Below the pieces are notes generated by a model. The model saw only the letters and a program-made list of their open reading frames with translations, ran no database searches and was not told the DNA's origin. This document shows positions 27,775 through 32,611 of a DNA stretch of 32,611 nucleotides, in pieces. Position numbers and translations under genes: made by a program. Origin of the DNA: Psychromonas hadalis ATCC BAA-638 (GTDB taxonomy: Bacteria > Pseudomonadota > Gammaproteobacteria > Enterobacterales > Psychromonadaceae); NCBI RefSeq assembly GCF_000420245.1, contig NZ_ATUO01000024.1, positions 1 to 32,611 on the forward strand. Reading direction: 5' to 3'. Positions within the stretch are counted from its first letter, which is position 1; every line of letters begins with the position of its first letter.

Positions 27775-27831
27775 TTATATCGACAGATAGCCCCGATTTT
27801 GAGTCTTCAACGTGTTAATAAATTTTAAGAG

Positions 27832-28875
27832 ATGATGATGAAAGTGAATTTTAAGTTACATAAACAGAGAAACCCGTCACAAGAGTCTGGTGTAAAGGTG
27901 AGTTACGGACAAACGAAACGACTGGGTTACCGAATACGTTGGTTTTTGATCCTGTTTTTAGTGTTAAGCCCTGTGGTGATGATCACTTATAAATTGGTTT
28001 ATCCCAACTTAGTGGATCAAGCACCTGCTATTTTAAGTTTTACCCCTATTGATATGGTTGCCCCTAAAGCGGGATTGATTAACATAAAAGTACGAAGTGT
28101 TGGAGACAGCGTAAAAAAAGGGGAGGTTTTGTATCAAATACAAGACAGATCCTTAGAGGCAGAGATCACTTTTTTAGAAACGGAAGTAGCGAAGTTTAAC
28201 GCGGATAGTTCTCAGCAGAAAACACGGTTGTTATATCAAGAGAAAGTAAGCATTGCTTATAAAAATTTAGTGGAGATGAAGAAGGTCTATAAACGTTATT
28301 TACATTTTTCTAAAATTGGGCAACTTTCAGCGATCGATTTTGCAGCGATTGTTAACCTTTATAATAACGCTGAAAAAGCGCTTTCTAGCGCTAAAGTTGA
28401 ACTGCAGGTGCATCAAACTAACTATTCATTGACGGGGCAATATGCAGATAGCTTACGTGCGGTAAAAAAAGCATTAGTAGTAAAAAAGGGAGAGCGTGAC
28501 GAGTTAACGGTTTATAGCCCTTATGATGCGTTTATTATTGAGATCAGTGTGATTTCAGGGCAGATGGTTAGCCAAGGTCAGTCACTGATGATGATTTCTG
28601 ATGCTAAAAAACAGCCTGAAGTGATTGCTTATTTGGATGCAAAATATATATTAAATAGCCAAGTAGGGCGAAAAGTGACTATTGAGTTTCCTGATGGTCG
28701 TGATTATGCAGGTATTATTGCACACCCGACGGAGCTGGCTTCTAAAATCCCATCACAGCTCTCTAAACCCTTTGAAGCACAAAAATCGATGATGAAAGTG
28801 GTGGTACATTTTGTAAAAGAGAGGCCAGCCGATTTTGAGTTGATGGAAGGGTTACCACTTAGCGTACTCTTTTAA
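27832..28875 (+). CDS. HlyD-type membrane fusion protein
   Basis: A 347-residue periplasmic adaptor with one membrane anchor at about 36–54. A biotinyl/lipoyl-like half (VAPKAGLINIKVRSVGDSVKKGEVLYQI), a helical hairpin (about 105–210) and the matching half (VYSPYDAFIIEISVISGQMVSQGQSLMMI) follow, then a beta-barrel domain. The pattern recalls the C-terminal part of Alg44 and EmrA/HlyD adaptors. It could connect the glycosyltransferase to an exit path; no outer-membrane porin is encoded beside it. Three ATG codons in a row open the gene right after AAGAG, so the third (27838) has the better spacing. It ends in a convergent hairpin before sdaA. Confidence 0.88.
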   Translation: MMMKVNFKLHKQRNPSQESGVKVSYGQTKRLGYRIRWFLILFLVLSPVVMITYKLVYPNLVDQAPAILSFTPIDMVAPKAGLINIKVRSVGDSVKKGEVLYQIQDRSLEAEITFLETEVAKFNADSSQQKTRLLYQEKVSIAYKNLVEMKKVYKRYLHFSKIGQLSAIDFAAIVNLYNNAEKALSSAKVELQVHQTNYSLTGQYADSLRAVKKALVVKKGERDELTVYSPYDAFIIEISVISGQMVSQGQSLMMISDAKKQPEVIAYLDAKYILNSQVGRKVTIEFPDGRDYAGIIAHPTELASKIPSQLSKPFEAQKSMMKVVVHFVKERPADFELMEGLPLSVLF

Positions 28876-28883
28876 TTAAAGTT

Positions 28884-28916
28884 GGCTCAGAACAATGATG
28901 TGAACTGAGCCGATTT
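28884..28916. terminator. Convergent terminator hairpin
   Basis: GGCTCAG (28884–28890) pairs with CTGAGCC (28905–28911), loop 14 nt, with GATTTTATT after it. It lies between the HlyD-type gene and the convergent sdaA. The T-tract is modest. Confidence 0.55.
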
Positions 28917-28927
28917 TATTGTAACTT

Positions 28928-30298
28928 TTACGTGCAGGTATAAGCAATCTTTATCGCGAGCCCTCCTTGTGATGTTTCGCGGTATTTTGCGTTCATGTCT
29001 TTACCTGTTTCATACATGGTTTCAATCACCTTATCCAGTGAAACACGTGGTTTTGAATGACGACGCATCGCCATGCGTGATGCATTAATTGCTTTCATTG
29101 CCGAGATTGCATTACGTTCAATACAGGGTACTTGTACTTGCCCTGCAACAGGGTCGCAGGTTAAGCCTAAATGGTGTTCCATTGCAATTTCAGCTGCTTC
29201 GGTTACCTGTTCTGGGCTTCCCCCCATAATTTCTGTTAAGCCCGCTGCTGCCATTGAGCAAGAAACGCCAATTTCACCTTGGCAACCCACCTCTGCGCCA
29301 GAGATAGAAGCGTTTGCTTTGAATAACCCACCAATGGCAGCCGCCGTTAAAAAGAAACGTTGATAGTGATCAGGCTCTACCTTGGTCACAAATTTATCGT
29401 AATATGAGAGCACCGCAGGAATAATGCCAGCTGCACCATTTGTAGGGGAGGTTACCACTCGTCCGCCAGCTGCATTCTCTTCACTTATTGCCAGTGCATA
29501 CATATTGACCCAATCGATAAGGATCAGAGGGTCGGCAACAATATCACTATTAATAGCTAATTGACGATGCAATGCAGGTGCGCGACGTGGCACACGCAAT
29601 GGCCCTGCTAACACTCCTTCTGTTGCACAACCTCGCTTTATCCCTTCAACCATGGTTTGCCAAATTTTTTCAAAGCGTAAATCAATATGTTGTTTACTAT
29701 GAGTATTTAACTCATTTGTCATCATTAGTGTGCTGACACTAATGTTGTTATCTATGCATAACTCCAGCAGTTGTTGTGCATTTTTGAAGGGGTAGGTTAC
29801 ATTTTCTTGGTTTGTTTGCTTATCGTGGAAATGGTTATGTTCAACAATAAAGCCACCTCCTGTAGAATAATAGGTCTGTGAAAACAGTTCTTTATCACCT
29901 TTAAAGGCGTGTAGCACGAGACCATTTTCATGCAGAGGCAGTGCTTCATTAATAAAGTTGATTGCACCACGTGGGAAAATTACTGTATGGCTTGCTAAAT
30001 CAATAGGCAGTTGCTCTGTTTGTTCTACCTGTTTAATAAAGATTGGGATCATATCCAGATCGACATGCTCAGGCTCAAAGCCTGCAAGTCCTAAAATAAT
30101 GGCTACGTCACTATTATGTCCTTTCCCCGTTAAAGAGAGTGAGCCATGGAGATCAACACTGATGGCGGTGATATCCGTTAACTTAACCTGTTCTTTAAGG
30201 GCTTCAATAAATTGTTTAGCGGCTTTCATTGGCCCTAATGTGTGTGAGCTTGAGGGCCCAATACCAATTTTGAAAATATCAAAAACGCTGTACATCAT
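28928..30298 (-). CDS. sdaA: L-serine dehydratase (iron–sulfur type)
   Basis: A 456-residue cytosolic enzyme converting L-serine to pyruvate and ammonia with a [4Fe-4S] cluster. The N-terminal [16 protein letters not shown] (12–27) is the family signature. The likely cluster ligands are Cys339, Cys381 and Cys392, four positions before the E. coli SdaA residues, with Cys347 between. The [18 protein letters not shown] segment is typical. The start has two ATGs after AAGGAAAAA; the second (30295) matches E. coli better. It lies downstream of sdaC in one transcription unit, with a perfect 12-bp hairpin in the 47-bp gap. It may equally be the sdaB paralogue. Confidence 0.94.
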   Translation of the reverse strand: MMYSVFDIFKIGIGPSSSHTLGPMKAAKQFIEALKEQVKLTDITAISVDLHGSLSLTGKGHNSDVAIILGLAGFEPEHVDLDMIPIFIKQVEQTEQLPIDLASHTVIFPRGAINFINEALPLHENGLVLHAFKGDKELFSQTYYSTGGGFIVEHNHFHDKQTNQENVTYPFKNAQQLLELCIDNNISVSTLMMTNELNTHSKQHIDLRFEKIWQTMVEGIKRGCATEGVLAGPLRVPRRAPALHRQLAINSDIVADPLILIDWVNMYALAISEENAAGGRVVTSPTNGAAGIIPAVLSYYDKFVTKVEPDHYQRFFLTAAAIGGLFKANASISGAEVGCQGEIGVSCSMAAAGLTEIMGGSPEQVTEAAEIAMEHHLGLTCDPVAGQVQVPCIERNAISAMKAINASRMAMRRHSKPRVSLDKVIETMYETGKDMNAKYRETSQGGLAIKIAYTCT

Positions 30299-30310
30299 TT
30301 TTTCCTTAAG

Positions 30311-30338
30311 ATGAGCAAGAGAATTATCTCTTGCTCAT
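30311..30338 (-). other. Perfect 12-bp intercistronic hairpin (sdaC–sdaA)
   Basis: ATGAGCAAGAGA and TCTCTTGCTCAT are exact reverse complements around a 4-nt loop. No T-run follows on either strand. It lies 12 bp before the sdaA start codons, next to the ribosome site, so it could tune sdaA translation or stabilise one part of the mRNA. Confidence 0.85.
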
Positions 30339-30345
30339 TAGTTAA

Positions 30346-31650
30346 CTAAGCAAGTAATTTAAAAACAATTGCTGATATCGCGATGAGGCCCATGCTGGTA
30401 ATAAATACATTTGCAATAGTGCCTTGATACTTTGCCATCGCAGGTACACGTTTAATGGCGTACATCGGCATTAAAAATAGAATGGTTGCAATAATAGGTC
30501 CTCCTAAGTTTTCAATCATGCCCAGTACACCAGGGTTTAATACTGCCACTAGCCATAGCGTAGTGATCATAAAACCGATGGTGAATTGGTTTACTTTTTT
30601 AAGGCTTACCTCTTTTCCCATTGCTTTTGCTTGTTTTAGTATAATGCCATTGAGACCTTCACGTGCTCCTAAATAGTGACCAAAAAATGAAGAAACAATA
30701 GCAACAAACGCCACAATAGGGCCAAAATAAGCGATAAGTGGGCTACCGTGTACGTTTGCAAGATATGACAATACAGGTAAGTTCTGCGCTTTTGCTTCTC
30801 CTAACATCTCTGGTGTTAAGCTTAGAACCACTGAGAAAACAAAGAACATGACAAAGCCTAATAACATGGCTGATGTGCGTTTTAAAATAGCATCTGATTT
30901 TTTAACCGCATGCTCACCATATTGTTCACGTTGTTTTGTAGCAAAGCTACTCACTGCGGGTGAATGATTAAAAGCAAAGACTAAAACAGGAATAGTTAAC
31001 CAAAGTGTGGTAGTGAAATCAATGGCGCTAGGTACTTGACTTACGGCCGATAAATTCCAATCTGGTATTAAAAAAAGTGATATCGCAAACAGAATAATCA
31101 CCAGTGGGTAAACCAGAAATTGGGTTACTTTAAGCATGAGTTTTTCACCCATCAGCATTACTGCCATCATACCCATAATAAGAATTATCGATAATAACCA
31201 GCGTGCAGGGGAGGCCATACCGAGCTGATGTACCATAAAGCTATCAACGGTATTAGTGATGCTGATGCCATAAATAAGCAAGATAGGGTAGATAGCAAAA
31301 AAGTACAGCAGGGTGATTAGTTTCCCTGCTCCCTTGCCAAAGTGCTCTTCGACCACATCGGTAATATCAGCGTTGGGGTTATTAGAGGATAAAACAAAAC
31401 GTGAAAGGTTACGGTGCGCCCAGTAGATCATCGGCCCCACTAAAACAGCCATTGCAACGAGAGGCCAAAAACCACCAAGACCGGCATTAATGGGTAAAAA
31501 CAGAATGCCAGCACCGACGGCGGTGCCAAATAGACTTAACATCCAAGTGGTATCTTGTTTATTCCAACGAGTTGCATCTAGTCTTTCGATTGCTGGGGGG
31601 GGGGTGGTGCCTGCTGTGAAGTCAGGGTTTTCGATGATTTCTTTGTTCAT
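30346..31650 (-). CDS. sdaC: Serine transporter (HAAAP family)
   Basis: A 434-residue inner-membrane proton symporter for serine with about 11 membrane helices, beginning [29 protein letters not shown], the family's first helix with its GxGILFLP motif. Later helices contain [13 protein letters not shown] and [13 protein letters not shown], both typical of SdaC. I use ATG 31650, which has AAAGG at good spacing; an upstream in-frame ATG at 31677 would add nine residues. It feeds serine to sdaA, the next gene. The region upstream contains two tiny ORFs. Confidence 0.94.
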   Translation of the reverse strand: MNKEIIENPDFTAGTTPPPAIERLDATRWNKQDTTWMLSLFGTAVGAGILFLPINAGLGGFWPLVAMAVLVGPMIYWAHRNLSRFVLSSNNPNADITDVVEEHFGKGAGKLITLLYFFAIYPILLIYGISITNTVDSFMVHQLGMASPARWLLSIILIMGMMAVMLMGEKLMLKVTQFLVYPLVIILFAISLFLIPDWNLSAVSQVPSAIDFTTTLWLTIPVLVFAFNHSPAVSSFATKQREQYGEHAVKKSDAILKRTSAMLLGFVMFFVFSVVLSLTPEMLGEAKAQNLPVLSYLANVHGSPLIAYFGPIVAFVAIVSSFFGHYLGAREGLNGIILKQAKAMGKEVSLKKVNQFTIGFMITTLWLVAVLNPGVLGMIENLGGPIIATILFLMPMYAIKRVPAMAKYQGTIANVFITSMGLIAISAIVFKLLA

Positions 31651-32117
31651 AATAAAGCCTTTAAACATAACCTCCATTTAAAGTATTTATTACTTTTTTA
31701 GAGGTATTTGTGAGTTGTATTCACCTCTAATTCAATTCCGTTCGTACTAAAGAGTAAAAGCATTTTGTGCATTGAGGCCTGATTTAATCTCATTAACCCT
31801 ACTGTGTACACGACTTTTTTGGCGTTATTACAGTTTGTTACATTCGTAATAAATAGTGAGATGTGACGCATGTTTTTGAGATGGATTCTCCTTTTCAAAT
31901 GGTTAATGCGTGTTGTTCTTGTGATTTTTTTGATGTTTTTTAATTGTTGCGGAGAACTGTCTAAATTCATTCCATTTTGTAAGTATTACTTGGAGGATAA
32001 GCATCATTGTCGTAGGTAAATGTAGGCACTGTTAATGTTTGTATTGTGCTCTTTAGTTGCTGTTGGTTAAGCATTTCATTTTTTCCTCCATCGTGATGAA
32101 ATTAACGGTGAAAGAGT
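31651..32117. other. Gene-poor region upstream of sdaC
   Basis: No recognised gene is seen in about 470 bp. A 90-codon minus-strand frame (31698–31970) has no family features and a Lys/Asn/Thr-rich content that looks accidental. An inverted repeat TTATTAC…GTAATAA (about 31824–31851) may be a regulatory site for sdaC. At its right end lie a strong ribosome site and two tiny overlapping ORFs (see 31967–32079). Confidence 0.4.
31967..32079 (-). CDS. Candidate small ORFs upstream of sdaC
   Basis: On the minus strand GGAGG (32089–32085) is followed at 5 bp by ATG 32079, which opens an 8-residue frame (MKCLTNSN, stop at 32053), and at 10 bp by ATG 32074, which opens a 35-residue frame beginning MLNQQQLKSTIQTLTVPTF and ending at 31967. 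The longer one ends in ATGA overlapping a further ATG. Removing one A from AAAA near 31980 would extend it as WNEFRQFSATIKKHQ, so it may be a broken ~56-residue gene. No homology recognised. Confidence 0.35.
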
Positions 32118-32146
32118 TTGCTTACTGAGTTAATACTCCGTAGAAT
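32118..32146 (+). promoter_or_regulatory. Sigma-70 promoter of rpsO
   Basis: TTGCTT (32118–32123), a 17-bp spacer and TAGAAT (32141–32146), followed by CCGCGG. It closely resembles the promoter at 17358–17386 in -35 box, spacing and discriminator. Confidence 0.8.
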
Positions 32147-32197
32147 CCGCGGTTCACTTTGTCGCTGAATTAGTGATCGGCGATAATAATTAAAATA

Positions 32198-32213
32198 GGT
32201 TATTCACATAACC
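32198..32213 (+). promoter_or_regulatory. rpsO leader hairpin before the ribosome site
   Basis: GGTTAT and ATAACC form a perfect 6-bp stem with loop TCAC, ending 10 bp before the GGAG ribosome site (32224–32227). In E. coli S15 represses its own mRNA by binding a leader structure that overlaps the ribosome site; this hairpin could be part of a similar control. Confidence 0.5.
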
Positions 32214-32233
32214 ACAAAATATCGGAGTATGTT

Positions 32234-32503
32234 ATGTCACTAAGTGCACAACAGAAAGCTGAAATTGTAGCTAAATTTGGTCGCGCAGAAGGCGATACTG
32301 GTTCACCTGAAGTTCAAGTTGCATTGTACACAGTACAAATCAACCACCTTCAAGGTCATTTTAAAGAGCACATCCACGATCACCATAGCCGTCGTGGTCT
32401 ATTACGCATGGTTTCTCAGCGTCGTAAATTGCTTGACTACCTAAAGCGTAAAAATATTCCTGCTTACACAGCACTTATCGCTGAACTTGGTTTACGTCGT
32501 TAA
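32234..32503 (+). CDS. rpsO: 30S ribosomal protein S15
   Basis: An 89-residue primary-binding protein of the 16S rRNA central domain and part of bridge B4. The sequence follows the family throughout: [42 protein letters not shown], the [23 protein letters not shown] rRNA-binding part and the C-terminal [13 protein letters not shown] lies 6 bp before the ATG. It has its own promoter at 32118–32146. Normally truB precedes and pnp follows; pnp would lie beyond the window. Confidence 0.98.
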   Translation: MSLSAQQKAEIVAKFGRAEGDTGSPEVQVALYTVQINHLQGHFKEHIHDHHSRRGLLRMVSQRRKLLDYLKRKNIPAYTALIAELGLRR

Positions 32504-32525
32504 TTTCGATTTAAATCTTGTTAAC

Positions 32526-32551
32526 AAAAAGAGCCTAAGGGCTCTTTTTTT
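32526..32551 (+). terminator. Terminator/attenuator after rpsO
   Basis: GAGCC / GGCTC with loop TAAG, flanked by A5 and T7, lies 22 bp after the rpsO stop. In E. coli a partial terminator stands at the same place between rpsO and pnp. Confidence 0.88.
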
Positions 32552-32611
32552 GTTTGTGCAATTTAAAAATATTAGCGCCAGCAATTACTCCCATCGCTGA
32601 ACTTGGTCTAT

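Noticed and set aside
31698-31970. 90-codon minus-strand frame upstream of sdaC
   Set aside because: No family features, no ribosome site of note and a composition typical of translated AT-rich spacer. Kept only as part of the small-ORF observation.

Overview
The window is chromosomal DNA from a gammaproteobacterium. The housekeeping order secG–tRNA-Leu(GAG)–rimP–nusA–infB–rbfA–truB, the rlmE–ftsH–folP–glmM block, and the AT-leaning codon use with RRM and cold-shock proteins all fit a marine, cold-adapted member of the Alteromonadales/Vibrionales group. A Psychromonas-like organism is my best guess, but it is an inference from gene order and protein style, not a species call.

Layout. 1–470: the tail of a cold-shock protein gene, its terminator, and two back-to-back copies of a short palindromic repeat. 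470–3400: a DctB-like sensor histidine kinase (minus strand) divergent from a cystathionine gamma-synthase-family PLP enzyme. 3400–3900: a long hairpin and a decayed small exported-protein gene carrying a heptamer repeat. 3900–7630: an RRM protein, then the glutathione-dependent formaldehyde detoxification pair adhC/fghA, split by another copy of the repeat and controlled, it seems, by a divergent LysR regulator across a 22-bp palindrome. 7630–11080: a 263-bp terminal-inverted-repeat element abutting prfC, then a TatD-family nuclease (yjjV-like) and greA. 11080–17200: yhbY divergent from rlmE–ftsH, then folP, glmM and secG. 17200–23750: tRNA-Leu, an unexplained promoter-to-terminator unit, and rimP–nusA–infB–rbfA–truB. 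23750–32100: accessory genes that separate truB from rpsO, which are normally adjacent. 32100–end: rpsO with promoter, leader hairpin and terminator.

The accessory block holds a small four-cysteine protein, a LysR regulator, and a three-gene unit transcribed divergently from it: a protein with six CxxC pairs (TackOD1-like) plus a degenerate GGDEF-like tail, a membrane-bound processive family-2 glycosyltransferase, and a HlyD-type membrane fusion protein. The arrangement recalls synthase-dependent exopolysaccharide systems (Alg8/Alg44, PgaC/PgaD), but the regulatory subunit appears to be a zinc-ribbon protein with a dead cyclase fold. This is the best candidate for an under-described system. 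The block ends with the serine catabolism pair sdaC–sdaA, separated by a perfect 12-bp hairpin.

Other points of interest are four related copies of a ~162-bp TIR repeat, a candidate ~120-nt small RNA where a tRNA-fMet gene would be expected, small ORFs behind a strong ribosome binding site upstream of sdaC, and a 15-bp exact copy of the rpsO 3' end just downstream of rpsO.
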